Shown: positions 45,381 to 56,081 of the stretch, piece by piece
How the letters are laid out: each line of letters starts with the position of its first letter
How positions within the stretch are numbered: position 1 is the first letter of the stretch
Assembly (NCBI GenBank): GCA_903935355.1
Contig: CAIZRK010000006.1
Location: 1 to 64,000 of the forward strand
Reading direction: 5' to 3'
From: an uncultured beta proteobacterium
GTDB lineage: Bacteria; Pseudomonadota; Gammaproteobacteria; Burkholderiales; Burkholderiaceae
DNA length: 64,000 bases
The notes under the pieces: generated by a model
The model's input: only the letters and a program-made list of their open reading frames with translations
The model's database searches: none
What the model was told of the DNA's origin: nothing
Program-made: the position numbers and the translations under genes

Positions 45381-48146
45381 ATGGTAATCGGTCTTCTTAA
45401 AACCCTGGTCGGCAGTCGTAACGACCGCCTCTTAAAGCAGTATCGCAAAGTTGTTGCGAAGGTTGGTGCATTTGAAGCCAACCTGCAAGCTTTGGATGCT
45501 GCCGCCCTTAAAGCCAAAACTGCTGAGTTCAAGTCGCGCTTAGCTGCGGGAGAGGCGCTTGACGATCTTGCCCCAGAAGCATTTGCAGTCGTTCGCGAGG
45601 CTAGCGTACGGGTAATGAAGATGCGTCATTTTGATGCCCAGATTATGGGCGGTCTTGCCTTGCACCAGGGCAAAATTGCTGAAATGGGAACAGGTGAAGG
45701 TAAAACCTTAACCGCTACTCTGCCTGTGTATTTAAATGCATTAACGGGTAAGGGTGTACACGTCGTTACTGTGAATGATTACTTGGCACAGCGTGATGCT
45801 GAGTGGATGTCTACCCTGTATAACTTCTTGGGCATGAAGGTCGGCGTGAATCTTTCGCAAATGGATCACACTACTAAGCAAGAAGCCTATGCATCAGACA
45901 TTACCTATGGTACGAATAATGAATTTGGTTTTGATTATCTGCGCGATAACATGGTCCAAGATTTGGGGCAGCGGGTTCAGCGCGGCTTAGCCTACGCCAT
46001 CGTTGATGAAGTCGATTCCATTTTGATTGATGAGGCACGAACCCCATTAATTATTTCTGGACAAGCTGAAGATCATACCGATCTCTATATCAAAATTAAT
46101 GCACTGCCTTCTTATTTAGAGCGTCAGATTGGTGAAGAGAAATCTGATGGTACTGGCGTTGAAAAGCCAGGCGACTATTGGGTTGATGAAAAGTCACAGC
46201 AGGTCTATTTAACTGAGCAAGGCCATGACAAAGCAGAAACAGTCTTAGTTGAGTTGGGAGCCTTAAATGATGGCGACTCTTTATACGCCCCACAAAATAT
46301 CACCTTAATGCACCACGTCTATGCAGCTTTGCGTGCGCATACTTTGTATCACCGTGATCAACAATATGTAGTGCAAAATAATGAAGTCATTATTGTCGAT
46401 GAATTTACGGGACGCTTAATGCAAGGTCGTCGTTGGTCTGATGGCTTACATCAAGCAGTTGAAGCTAAGGAAGGAGTGCAGATTCAGAATGAGAATCAAA
46501 CTTTAGCTACTATTACCTTCCAAAATTATTTCCGTATGTATGGCAAATTATCAGGTATGACCGGTACTGCTGATACCGAAGCCTATGAGTTCAAGGAAAT
46601 TTATAACCTTGAAACAGTCGTAATACCCCCCAATCGTATTAGCCAAAGAAAAGATCGTCAAGATCAAATATACAAGTCTTCTCGTGAGCGCTACGATGCA
46701 GTGGTCAAGGATATTGAGGATTGCTATCAGCGTGGCCAACCCGTGCTCGTGGGCACGACCTCGATTGAAAACTCTGAATTAATTGCTGGCTTGCTAGATA
46801 AGTGCAAGCTTCCACACCAAGTATTAAATGCTAAGCAGCATGCGCGAGAAGCAGAGATTATCGCTCAAGCCGGTAGGCCAAAGATGATTACGATTGCCAC
46901 TAATATGGCTGGTCGTGGCACAGATATCGTGCTTGGTGGAAATGTGGGCAAACAATCATCTTTGATTGAATCCGATACTGCTATATCTGATTTAGATAAA
47001 GTGGCAAAAATTAAAGTTCTACAAGATGAATGGCAGAGTCTGCATGATCAAGTGATTACTGCTGGGGGTCTACATATCATTGGTACTGAGCGTCACGAAA
47101 GCCGCCGGATTGATAATCAATTACGGGGGCGCGCTGGTCGTCAAGGCGATTCTGGGTCTTCTCGTTTCTATTTATCTTTAGATGATTCTTTGCTGCGTAT
47201 TTTTGCAGGCGATCGTTTACGTGCTGTCATGGAGCGTCTTAAGATGCCAGACGGTGAACCCATTGAAGCGGGTATGGTAACTCGTTCGATCGAGTCTGCT
47301 CAACGTAAAGTAGAAGGGCGAAACTTTGATATTCGTAAGCAATTATTGGAATATGACGACGTTGCCAATGATCAGCGTAAAGAAACTTACCGCTTAAGAA
47401 ACGAAGTTTTAGAAAGTAGTGATATTGGCGATCTGGTAGCTAACCTGCGTGAAGATGTCATGCGTAGTATTTGCGCGCTGTACATTCCGGCAGAGTCCAT
47501 GGAAGAGCAGTGGGATTTAGTTGGCCTTGAAAATGTGCTCGCTAGCGATTGGGGCCTCTCAGTTAATTTGAAGAGCTGGGTCGAGAGTGCAGCTTCGATT
47601 GATGATGAAGAGATAGTGGAACGCGTCTTAGAAGCTGCTAAAGAGTCTTATGACGCTAAGGTTGAACTTTCTGGTCGGGCTTCTTTTGCTGGTTTTGAGA
47701 GGTCTGTATTGTTATATAGCCTAGATAGTCACTGGCGTGAACATTTAGCCGCTTTAGATCATTTACGTCAAGGTATTCATTTGCGTGGGTATGCTCAAAA
47801 AGATCCTAAGCAAGAATATCGGCGTGAAGCCTTCGAGCTTTATGGTGAGTTATTAAGTGTCATTAAGAATGATGTTGTCAAAAACATCATGACTGTACAG
47901 ATTCGCAGTGCTAGTGAATTAGATGAAGCCTCCGAGTCGATGAATGAGGATATTGCTAAACTTTCTGACGTAAAGTATCAGCATGCCGATCCACAAGCAG
48001 AAGTTACTAGCTCAACCATTGATCATGGTGCTGCGATTGAAGTTACATCAGCACCTATTCGTTCAGGACCAAAGATTGGGCGAAATGATCCATGCATTTG
48101 CGGTAGTGGTAAGAAGTACAAAAACTGTTGTGGTGCCTTGCCTTAA
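45381..48146 (+). CDS. secA: Preprotein translocase ATPase SecA
   Basis: [32 protein letters not shown]-terminal [14 protein letters not shown]. Confidence 0.98.
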   Translation: MVIGLLKTLVGSRNDRLLKQYRKVVAKVGAFEANLQALDAAALKAKTAEFKSRLAAGEALDDLAPEAFAVVREASVRVMKMRHFDAQIMGGLALHQGKIAEMGTGEGKTLTATLPVYLNALTGKGVHVVTVNDYLAQRDAEWMSTLYNFLGMKVGVNLSQMDHTTKQEAYASDITYGTNNEFGFDYLRDNMVQDLGQRVQRGLAYAIVDEVDSILIDEARTPLIISGQAEDHTDLYIKINALPSYLERQIGEEKSDGTGVEKPGDYWVDEKSQQVYLTEQGHDKAETVLVELGALNDGDSLYAPQNITLMHHVYAALRAHTLYHRDQQYVVQNNEVIIVDEFTGRLMQGRRWSDGLHQAVEAKEGVQIQNENQTLATITFQNYFRMYGKLSGMTGTADTEAYEFKEIYNLETVVIPPNRISQRKDRQDQIYKSSRERYDAVVKDIEDCYQRGQPVLVGTTSIENSELIAGLLDKCKLPHQVLNAKQHAREAEIIAQAGRPKMITIATNMAGRGTDIVLGGNVGKQSSLIESDTAISDLDKVAKIKVLQDEWQSLHDQVITAGGLHIIGTERHESRRIDNQLRGRAGRQGDSGSSRFYLSLDDSLLRIFAGDRLRAVMERLKMPDGEPIEAGMVTRSIESAQRKVEGRNFDIRKQLLEYDDVANDQRKETYRLRNEVLESSDIGDLVANLREDVMRSICALYIPAESMEEQWDLVGLENVLASDWGLSVNLKSWVESAASIDDEEIVERVLEAAKESYDAKVELSGRASFAGFERSVLLYSLDSHWREHLAALDHLRQGIHLRGYAQKDPKQEYRREAFELYGELLSVIKNDVVKNIMTVQIRSASELDEASESMNEDIAKLSDVKYQHADPQAEVTSSTIDHGAAIEVTSAPIRSGPKIGRNDPCICGSGKKYKNCCGALP

Positions 48147-48159
48147 GCTGTATTGAGAG

Positions 48160-49308
48160 TTAATTCTTTAAATATCGATATAAAGTATTTCTGCTAATAC
48201 TTAAAAGTTTGGCCGCAAGACTGATATTGCCATTGGTTTTCTCCAAGGTCTTCTGAATAGCGACTTTAGAAAGCTGTTTAAGAGCGCCCGATTCAAATTG
48301 GTCTGGGAAAGCAGGGTTAACTAAGTCCACAGTCGGGTTCACGCCAATATCCAAGTCATTCGCACGAGAGGATTGACGAGGAGATGCACCCAAGTTCATT
48401 TTTAAGAATAAAGATTGAGCAAAATGCGTTCTTAGAACATGCACTTTATTACTATCTTTTTTAGCTCGATCAAATAACTCTGCCAATGGGAGCTCTAAAA
48501 TTTGCTGTATCTTCACTATCCCAATATCGATAGCATTGATTTCAATCAGCGCTAACGCCGCTCTATCTATACCAATAATGGTACCGCTTTCATCAATACC
48601 AATCATGCCTTCACCCATTGAACCCAAGCCTTCTGGACTGCTATGGATCTTAAGAATTAAGGCGTATTGAGATTCATGAATGCAAAATAATTGCTTCTCT
48701 AAGGAATGGACTGTGGCCTTGACTAGGCCGATGGTATGAGGATGATAGGCACTTTTATCAGTGGAGATGTCTAAAACGCCGCTAATTTTTCCATCAGGCG
48801 AAAAGATCGGGGCAGCAGTGCAACTCAAAAAGCCATTGTTTTCTAAAAAGTGTTCTGATCCATTAATAGATACAGCAGTGCGCTCAACTAATGCTGTGCC
48901 GATCGCATTAGTTCCTCGATGTTTTTCTTGCCAAGATGCTCCTGTCTTCAGTAGCACTCGATCAGCCTTAGAAATAAATTGAGGATCTCCGACAGAGTGA
49001 ACAATAACTCCTTGGTGGTCTGACAATATGATGACCCCACCACTTCCTGACATCAATCCATGCAAATAATGCATAGTTGGTTTAGCTAAAGCAATTAACT
49101 CACGTCGCTGTTCAATGCGCGACTGCAATACTTGACCGCTTAAGATATTGTCAGGCAATTGCTTTTGAAATGCTTCTAGACCAGACTGTAAGCATCTTTT
49201 CCAAGATCGATAAATCGTTAAACCCAATTGTGACTCTAAGCTATCTGTAGGCGGATCGCCATGAAGAAGCCAGGCTCTTCTGATGTCACGCAGATTAGAT
49301 ACTTTCAT
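48160..49308 (-). CDS. AcoR-like regulator (GAF/PAS-type N-terminus plus Fis-type HTH) without the AAA+ domain
   Basis: HRGTNAIGTALVERTAVSINGSEHF GAF-type segment; C-terminal VAIQKTLEKTNGNISLAAKLLSISRNTLYRYLKN; no Walker A or GAFTGA motif in the translation. Confidence 0.85.
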   Translation of the reverse strand: MKVSNLRDIRRAWLLHGDPPTDSLESQLGLTIYRSWKRCLQSGLEAFQKQLPDNILSGQVLQSRIEQRRELIALAKPTMHYLHGLMSGSGGVIILSDHQGVIVHSVGDPQFISKADRVLLKTGASWQEKHRGTNAIGTALVERTAVSINGSEHFLENNGFLSCTAAPIFSPDGKISGVLDISTDKSAYHPHTIGLVKATVHSLEKQLFCIHESQYALILKIHSSPEGLGSMGEGMIGIDESGTIIGIDRAALALIEINAIDIGIVKIQQILELPLAELFDRAKKDSNKVHVLRTHFAQSLFLKMNLGASPRQSSRANDLDIGVNPTVDLVNPAFPDQFESGALKQLSKVAIQKTLEKTNGNISLAAKLLSISRNTLYRYLKN

Positions 49309-49586
49309 TTTGGTTCCGCAAGAGGTTAGAGGGGTACTATATAAAAAAATGCTTTTTGCCGAATGAGGCAATACCCTTAATCATGAATCTAGGGTGTCAC
49401 ATAAATGAACAGTTGACTACTTTAGGGATCAGGAAATACCCTTGTTTTTTAGTGTTTTAGAAATATTTAAAAAATGCTGCACTGCATCTGATTGCTTAAT
49501 TTTTCTCTATGAATCAAAGTGCTCACAACTGCTATTTTTAAAGACATAAATAGCATTTCTTTAGAACACCCTTATAGGAGAGAATC

Positions 49587-51107
49587 TTGATCTATGCAGC
49601 TCCCGGCGCCCAAGGCGCAAAAATTCAATACAAACCCCGTTATGATAATTTTATTGGCGGTAAATGGACCGCGCCAGTCAAAGGACAATACTTTGATGTC
49701 ATTACCCCAATTAGCGGTAAAGTTTATACTCAAGCTGCTCGCTCTAGCGCAGAAGATATCGATCTAGCATTGGATGCTGCCCATAAGGCGGCTGATGCAT
49801 GGGGTAAAACATCCCCCACTGATCGTGCCAACATCTTGCTAAAGATTGCAGATCGGATTGAGGCCAACCTCGAAATACTTGCCTATGCAGAAACTGTGGA
49901 TAACGGCAAAGCTATTCGGGAAACATTAAACGCTGACATTCCTTTGACTGTTGATCATTTCCGTTATTTTGCTGGCTGTGTGCGTGCACAAGAAGGCTCA
50001 CTTTCTCAAATCGATGAAACTACCGTCGCATATCACTTTCATGAACCTTTGGGAGTTGTTGGTCAAATCATTCCTTGGAACTTCCCGATTTTGATGGCTG
50101 CTTGGAAAATAGCCCCTGCCTTAGGCGCTGGTAACTGCGTGGTTTTAAAACCTGCAGAATCTACTCCCGTTTCGATCTTGGTCATGATGGAGTTAATTGC
50201 TGATCTCTTGCCACCTGGCGTACTTAATATTGTGAATGGCTATGGTCGTGAAGCTGGTTTGCCACTGGCATCTAGTAAGCGCATTGCAAAGATTGCATTT
50301 ACTGGCTCAACATCTACTGGTCGGGTGATTGCCCAAGCAGCTGCAAACAACCTGATTCCGGCAACCCTTGAGTTGGGCGGCAAGTCTCCAAACATCTTCT
50401 TTGCAGATGTCATGGACAAGGATGATGGATTCTTGGATAAGGCGATTGAAGGTTTAGTCTTATTTGCCTTTAATCAAGGGGAAGTATGTACTTGCCCATC
50501 ACGTGCTTTAATTCATGAAAGTATTTACGATCAGTTTATGGAGCGCGTCATTAAAAGGGTTGCTTCAATCAATCATGCTAACCCCCTAGATACTGACAGC
50601 ATGATGGGAGCGCAAGCCTCCAAAGAACAACTTACCAAAATCCTTTCATACCTTGACCTTGGAAAACAAGAGGGTGCAGAAGTATTGATCGGTGGATCCC
50701 AAGCAAACCTAGATGGTGAGCTTGCAGGGGGTTATTATGTGCAGCCAACCCTGTTTAAGGGTCACAATAAGATGAGAATTTTCCAAGAAGAAATTTTTGG
50801 CCCTGTTCTAACAGTAACCACCTTTAAAGATGAGGCAGAAGCTTTAGAAATTGCCAATGACACGCTATATGGTTTAGGCGCTGGGGTATGGAGCAGAAAT
50901 GGCAATGTCGCCTACCGCATGGGCCGCGCTATTAAAGCGGGTCGCGTATGGACTAATTGCTACCATGCTTATCCTGCGCACGCAGCATTTGGGGGGTACA
51001 AAGAGTCTGGTATTGGCAGAGAGACCCATAAAATGATGTTAAATCATTATCAGCATGTCAAAAATTTATTGGTGAGTTATAGTGAATCTAAGTTGGGATT
51101 CTTCTAA
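49587..51107 (+). CDS. NAD-dependent aldehyde dehydrogenase (AldB/ExaC-like)
   Basis: [49 protein letters not shown] catalytic Cys. Confidence 0.95.
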   Translation: MIYAAPGAQGAKIQYKPRYDNFIGGKWTAPVKGQYFDVITPISGKVYTQAARSSAEDIDLALDAAHKAADAWGKTSPTDRANILLKIADRIEANLEILAYAETVDNGKAIRETLNADIPLTVDHFRYFAGCVRAQEGSLSQIDETTVAYHFHEPLGVVGQIIPWNFPILMAAWKIAPALGAGNCVVLKPAESTPVSILVMMELIADLLPPGVLNIVNGYGREAGLPLASSKRIAKIAFTGSTSTGRVIAQAAANNLIPATLELGGKSPNIFFADVMDKDDGFLDKAIEGLVLFAFNQGEVCTCPSRALIHESIYDQFMERVIKRVASINHANPLDTDSMMGAQASKEQLTKILSYLDLGKQEGAEVLIGGSQANLDGELAGGYYVQPTLFKGHNKMRIFQEEIFGPVLTVTTFKDEAEALEIANDTLYGLGAGVWSRNGNVAYRMGRAIKAGRVWTNCYHAYPAHAAFGGYKESGIGRETHKMMLNHYQHVKNLLVSYSESKLGFF

Positions 51108-51131
51108 AGCCAATGTTTTTTGATTGTATTC

Positions 51132-51153
51132 AGGGGCGGGTTAATCCGCCCCT
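51132..51153 (+). terminator. Intrinsic terminator-like hairpin between ALDH and DUF779 genes
   Basis: AGGGGCGG-GTTAAT-CCGCCCCT followed by TTGTTTGTGTTTTATTT. Confidence 0.8.
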
Positions 51154-51183
51154 TTGTTTGTGTTTTATTTCAAGGGAATGGAT

Positions 51184-51561
51184 ATGGTTGAACGGGTAGT
51201 TGCTACCAATGAGGCTCTTGCGCTGATTAAACAACTTCAAGTTGAGCATGGCCAAATTCTGTTTCATCAATCTGGCGGGTGCTGTGATAACAGCGCCGCT
51301 AACTGTTATTTACCAACAGACTTGACGATTGGACCATATGACATCAAATTGGGTGAACTAGGAGGGGTGCCATTCTATATTGGAAAACTTCAATATGAAT
51401 ACTGGAAGCATACCCAGCTTATTTTAGATGTGATCGAAGGGCAAGGAGGAACTTTTTCTCTTGAAGGCTCATCGGGAAAAGCGTTTCATACTCGCTCACG
51501 CCTCTTTACCGATGAAGAGTGGGGCTCAATTGAGGCACAGGTATTTGCAGACCTATCTTAA
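51184..51561 (+). CDS. DUF779-family protein
   Basis: FHQSGGCCDNSAANCYLPTD Cys-rich motif; adjacent to ALDH; start trimmed to ATG preceded by AAGGGA. Confidence 0.88.
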   Translation: MVERVVATNEALALIKQLQVEHGQILFHQSGGCCDNSAANCYLPTDLTIGPYDIKLGELGGVPFYIGKLQYEYWKHTQLILDVIEGQGGTFSLEGSSGKAFHTRSRLFTDEEWGSIEAQVFADLS

Positions 51562-51644
51562 ATCAGTAGCTTATTAAGAGTGATTTAAATTTCCCTTAGC
51601 ATTCTAAAGCGATCTTTAAAGGTCTCATCTACAATTGTCAGACT

Positions 51645-52880
51645 ATGACAGTGAACCTCCCTCTCCCCGAAAAAGACCATCTCAAACCTGTAAAGGGCTT
51701 TGAGATGGGCATAGCCCAAGCCGGGATTAAGAAGGCCAATCGAAAAGATTTGCTGGTAATGACTTTAGACCCTGGATCTCAAGTGGCTGGCGTTTTCACA
51801 TTGAACCGCTTCTGTGCAGCTCCTGTGCAAGTTTGCCGCGAGCATCTAGCCCTCAATGCAACTAAAGGCGAAATTCGGGCTTTGGTAGTAAATACTGGCA
51901 ATGCCAATGCAGGAACGGGTGAACAGGGTATGAAAGATGCCTTAGAAACCTGCGTTGCATTAGCAAAAGAATTAAAACTCAATCCCGAGCAAATTCTGCC
52001 ATTTTCTACAGGGGTTATTTTAGAGCCCTTGCCAATTGGCAAAATTATTGCTGCTTTACCAGCAGCGGTGGCTAATTTAAATGAAGATCATTGGTTAGAT
52101 GCTGCCCAAGCAATCATGACTACGGATACCCAACCCAAGGCAGCATCGGTGATGGTACATACTCCTGCTGGCACGATCACACTAACTGGGATTTGTAAGG
52201 GAGCAGGGATGATTCATCCCAACATGGCGACCATGTTGGGATTTATTGCTACTGATGCTGGGTTTGCACCTGGACTGTTGAATGGCTTGACGCGCGAGGT
52301 AGCCGATCAATCATTTAATGCCATCACGATTGATGGGGATACTTCTACAAATGATTCATTCATCATCATAGCAACTGGCCAATCTGTAGTCCAAGTTCAA
52401 TCAGATGCCGACCCTATTTATGAGTTAGTTAAAGGCGCATTAATTGTCTTGGCTCGCAAGCTAGCGCAAATGATTGTTCGTGATGGTGAGGGTGCAACTA
52501 AATTTATCACTATTGATGTTCTAGGTGGTAAGACAGCAGCGGAGTGCCGCTTAGTGGCAAAGGCTGTAGCTCACTCTCCTTTAGTAAAGACGGCATTTTT
52601 TGCTAGTGATCCTAACTTGGGCCGAATATTGGCAGCCATTGGTTATGCAGGAATTGTGGATTTGGATGTGAATCGGGTACAGATGTGGTTAGGAGATGTC
52701 TGGGTTGCTAAAGATGGTGGACGTAATCCAGATTATCAAGAAGCAGATGGCCAACGGGTGATGCAGGCGGAGGAAATTACGATCAAGATTGATTTAGGGC
52801 GCGGCACTGCTCAGCAGACTATATGGACGTGTGACTTATCCCATGAATACGTTTCTATTAATGCTGATTACCGCTCTTAG
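51645..52880 (+). CDS. argJ: Bifunctional ornithine acetyltransferase/N-acetylglutamate synthase
   Basis: [35 protein letters not shown]. Confidence 0.97.
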   Translation: MTVNLPLPEKDHLKPVKGFEMGIAQAGIKKANRKDLLVMTLDPGSQVAGVFTLNRFCAAPVQVCREHLALNATKGEIRALVVNTGNANAGTGEQGMKDALETCVALAKELKLNPEQILPFSTGVILEPLPIGKIIAALPAAVANLNEDHWLDAAQAIMTTDTQPKAASVMVHTPAGTITLTGICKGAGMIHPNMATMLGFIATDAGFAPGLLNGLTREVADQSFNAITIDGDTSTNDSFIIIATGQSVVQVQSDADPIYELVKGALIVLARKLAQMIVRDGEGATKFITIDVLGGKTAAECRLVAKAVAHSPLVKTAFFASDPNLGRILAAIGYAGIVDLDVNRVQMWLGDVWVAKDGGRNPDYQEADGQRVMQAEEITIKIDLGRGTAQQTIWTCDLSHEYVSINADYRS

Positions 52881-52892
52881 AAAGTAAATAAT

Positions 52893-53750
52893 ATGAATGA
52901 AAAGTTAGAGCAGTTACTCGGTCATCTAGAAACATTTCTGCCTAAACAACTTACCGAAGAGCAGTGGCAGTCAACCACTGCATTTAGATGGCGTCGTCGA
53001 GATAGCATTTTTGGCAGTATTGGTTTCTTACAGCCAGTAAAGCATGTTTCAGATATTACTTTTGCGGATTTACAGAATATTGATCGGCAACGTGATGCTA
53101 TTCGTGATAACACCAAGCATTTTATTGAGAAAAAACCAGCCAATAATATTTTACTTACGGGCGCCCGAGGAACAGGGAAATCATCATTAATCAAGGCCTG
53201 CCTCCATGAGTTTGCTAGCCAGAGTTTACGTTTGGTTGAAGTAGAGAAGGAGCATTTGGCTGACTTGGCAGATATCACAGAGTTATTGGCTGAGCGTCCT
53301 GAGCGTTTCATAGTCTTTTGTGATGATCTTTCTTTTGATGAGGGTGAGTCAGGTTATAAGGCAATGAAATCGGCCTTAGATGGTTCCGTATCTGCTCAAG
53401 TGGATAACGTATTAATTTATGCTACTTCCAATCGTCGCCATTTATTACCTGAATACATGAAAGACAATGAGAGTTATGCGTATAGCGATGAGGGTGAAAT
53501 TCATCCAGGAGAAGTGGTTGAAGAAAAGATTTCTCTTTCAGAACGCTTTGGATTATGGCTTTCTTTTTACCCACCAAAACAAGATGAATATTTATTAATC
53601 ATTGCCCATTGGTTGCGTCATTTTGGTTTAAGCGACAATCAAATTGAAGCGGCAAGGGCCGAGGCTTTGGTTTGGGCCTTGGAGCGTGGCTCTCGTTCTG
53701 GCCGAGTAGCTTGGCAGTTTGCTAAACATTGGGCAGGCTCTCACACATAA
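52893..53750 (+). CDS. DUF815-family ATPase
   Basis: NNILLTGARGTGKSSLIKACLHEFA Walker A, IVFCDDLSFDEGESGYKAMKSALDGS. Confidence 0.93.
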   Translation: MNEKLEQLLGHLETFLPKQLTEEQWQSTTAFRWRRRDSIFGSIGFLQPVKHVSDITFADLQNIDRQRDAIRDNTKHFIEKKPANNILLTGARGTGKSSLIKACLHEFASQSLRLVEVEKEHLADLADITELLAERPERFIVFCDDLSFDEGESGYKAMKSALDGSVSAQVDNVLIYATSNRRHLLPEYMKDNESYAYSDEGEIHPGEVVEEKISLSERFGLWLSFYPPKQDEYLLIIAHWLRHFGLSDNQIEAARAEALVWALERGSRSGRVAWQFAKHWAGSHT

Positions 53751-53762
53751 ATTTTCATACTC

Positions 53763-54179
53763 ATGAATGAACTTAAGCGCCCGGTTACTGAAGTAGCCGC
53801 CGGCATCTTATTGGACTCTGATGGGCGTTATCTCTTGGGTCAGCGCCCTGAAGGTAAGCCTTATGCTGGCTTTTGGGAAATTCCTGGAGGCAAAATTGAA
53901 ATAGGTGAAACTGTTTTTACAGCATTAAAGCGAGAACTGCATGAAGAATTAGGCATCGAGATTAAATCGAGCCAAGAGCTTATGGTGCTAGAGCACGACT
54001 ATCCCCATGCCTATGTGCGACTCCATGTCAGCGTCATTCGGCTTTGGAGTGGGACTCCTAGAGGATGCGAAGGTCAGCAACTCTCTTGGCAGGTAATTTC
54101 AGCAGAAGGGCCTAGTGTGGGGCCATTATTGCCAGCAGCTTGGCCAATGCTTAATAAGTTAAAAGAATTCTTGGCTTAA
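53763..54179 (+). CDS. mutT: MutT-like Nudix hydrolase (8-oxo-dGTP diphosphatase)
   Basis: GGKIEIGETVFTALKRELHEELGIE Nudix box. Confidence 0.92.
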   Translation: MNELKRPVTEVAAGILLDSDGRYLLGQRPEGKPYAGFWEIPGGKIEIGETVFTALKRELHEELGIEIKSSQELMVLEHDYPHAYVRLHVSVIRLWSGTPRGCEGQQLSWQVISAEGPSVGPLLPAAWPMLNKLKEFLA

Positions 54180-54928
54180 AGTTGGCAAAGTGTGAGTTTA
54201 AAGGGGATATCCCCATCAAGTACTTGAGGTTTTCTATCGCGATCTGATTTCATGAAGCGAATGGATAGTAGATACTTATTGGCACTAATTTCTGCAAAAA
54301 GTGAATCATCTTCTAAGGCAATCCGCATTAGCTGATACACCTTACCAGAAGGTGCCTGTTGATATGCGCCATGATGTGCAACTACATCTTTAGCTTCACC
54401 AGATTGACGCAGTAAACGTAAAAATATTTGACATGCCTCGTGCCATGGTAGAAGTGGTGCCACATAATTTTCTAGTAGTTCTCTGCGCTGGCTAGACGGA
54501 CTATTTTTCCAGGCATGATAGCTAGGCAAATCGATTGGACTAGTTCCACCGGGAATATTCAAGCGCGTACGAATTGCATTGAGCCAGTCACTTTCAGTAA
54601 TAACTGAATTGGGTTTTCCTACTGATTGATTGATATTGGTCGATGCACTATCAATTTGAGAGAGTGTTTGAGAAAGCGCTTCTTGATCCACTTTTTGAGA
54701 TGTCTTCAAACCATTTAAGGTGTATTTTTGACGCTCAAATTCTTTAAGTAGTAAGGATTTAATGTCTCCTCTAGAGCCAATGTCACCTAAATCAAACAAG
54801 ATGGTGATGGCATTGTGGTGAAGCTCAGGATCATCAGATCTAGTAAAGTGATTAAAGCGGGCGAACAGATACTCCAGCCGAAGCATGTTTCGGACTAATT
54901 CGTTGAAGGGGTATTCGTAAACAATCAC
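54176..54928 (-). CDS. zapD: Cell division protein ZapD
   Basis: VYEYPFNELVRNMLRLEYLFARFNHF. Confidence 0.94.
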   Translation of the reverse strand: MIVYEYPFNELVRNMLRLEYLFARFNHFTRSDDPELHHNAITILFDLGDIGSRGDIKSLLLKEFERQKYTLNGLKTSQKVDQEALSQTLSQIDSASTNINQSVGKPNSVITESDWLNAIRTRLNIPGGTSPIDLPSYHAWKNSPSSQRRELLENYVAPLLPWHEACQIFLRLLRQSGEAKDVVAHHGAYQQAPSGKVYQLMRIALEDDSLFAEISANKYLLSIRFMKSDRDRKPQVLDGDIPFKLTLCQL

Positions 54929-54939
54929 AAGCCTATATT

Positions 54940-55626
54940 CTATGACGAACTGCCGATGTCTTCCCCAATCTTCAATAGTTTGTGGTGCAACTGCAGGACT
55001 TGGGTATTTAATTGTTCTAAGGTGCTCTGGTTTTTGATCACTGTATTAGCTATTGAGAGACGCTGCTCTCTACTGGCTTGAGCTTGGATAATGTTTTCCA
55101 CCTCTAATTTGCCAAGTTTATTGCGATGCATTACCCGTTCAATTTGGGTTTCCAAGGGGCAATCCACCACCACAAGATGGTCCATTTGCTGTTGCCAGAA
55201 GGTCGACTCAGCTAGTAAGGGCACCACGAATACTAAGTAGGGTACCGGTGTCTTGGCTAATGCAACTGCCTGCTCAATGAGACCCTCTTTAATGAGGGGA
55301 TGGGTTATTTGCTCCAAAAGTTGCCTTGCTGCGGGCTTTTCAAAGACTAAGGCACGCATTTGGCCTCTATTGAGGGCTCCATTTGGGTCTATAAACTCAG
55401 GGCCAAATACTTTCTCAATTGAGGCAATCGCACTCCCCCCGGAGGCTGTAATTTGATGGGCAATGAGATCGCTATCAATGATCCCAGCCCCGAGCTTAGC
55501 AAGTAAATCACTCACGGCATTTTTACCCGAGCCAATTCCTCCTGTTAAGCCAACCAAGGGTATGACGCCCTTTAAAGCGCTTAAATCGAGTTGACTGTCA
55601 GAATGGGGAAGATGAGTTGTGGCCAT
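54940..55626 (-). CDS. coaE: Dephospho-CoA kinase
   Basis: VGLTGGIGSGKNAVSDLLAKLGAGIIDSD; listed ORF start is probably too far upstream. Confidence 0.96.
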   Translation of the reverse strand: MATTHLPHSDSQLDLSALKGVIPLVGLTGGIGSGKNAVSDLLAKLGAGIIDSDLIAHQITASGGSAIASIEKVFGPEFIDPNGALNRGQMRALVFEKPAARQLLEQITHPLIKEGLIEQAVALAKTPVPYLVFVVPLLAESTFWQQQMDHLVVVDCPLETQIERVMHRNKLGKLEVENIIQAQASREQRLSIANTVIKNQSTLEQLNTQVLQLHHKLLKIGEDIGSSS

Positions 55627-56081
55627 AACAGTGTAATGATGCCAGCAATAGCCAGAAATGGCCCAAATGGAAAGGCGTGCTGGTGGCTTTGATTTTGCCA
55701 CTTCAGCCAAAGCACCCCCCCTATTAAGCCAGTCACTGAGGCTACTAAAAGAATACCAGGAAGACTAGCCCAGCCCAGCCAAGCCCCTAAGCCAGCCAGA
55801 AGTTTGGCATCTCCCATCCCAATCCCGCTCTGACCTCTAAATATTCGATAAGCGAGGTTTAAGGCCCAAAGAAATGAGTAGCCAAGGCAAGCTCCTAATA
55901 CAGCGGATTGAGGGTCAGTAAAACGTAACTCACTGAAACAATTAAACCCAATCCCTGACGCTATTAAGGGTAATGTAATCAGATCTGGTAATCGAAAGCT
56001 TCGCCAGTCGACATAGGCTAAGTAAATCAAACAGATTATGAGGGCCGCCTGTATGAGAAAAATCAGTTTTGAAGGTCCCAT
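55581..56081 (-). CDS. A24 prepilin peptidase, short form lacking the N-terminal methylase region
   Basis: YVDWRSFRLPD and GIGMGDAKLLAGLGAWLG catalytic Asp motifs; 166 aa, starts directly at the end of the upstream gene. Confidence 0.88.
   Translation of the reverse strand: MGPSKLIFLIQAALIICLIYLAYVDWRSFRLPDLITLPLIASGIGFNCFSELRFTDPQSAVLGACLGYSFLWALNLAYRIFRGQSGIGMGDAKLLAGLGAWLGWASLPGILLVASVTGLIGGVLWLKWQNQSHQHAFPFGPFLAIAGIITLLWPQLIFPILTVNSI

Noticed and set aside
49384-49461. 25-codon ORF (MNLGCHINEQLTTLGIRKYPCFLVF) in the regulator/ALDH gap
   Set aside because: No ribosome-binding site or domain signal; length is expected by chance in AT-rich DNA
49480-49586. Possible sigma-54 promoter (TGCTCACAACTGCT) upstream of ALDH
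   Set aside because: The -24 GG is missing and spacing is off, so it does not meet the TGGCAC-N5-TTGC consensus
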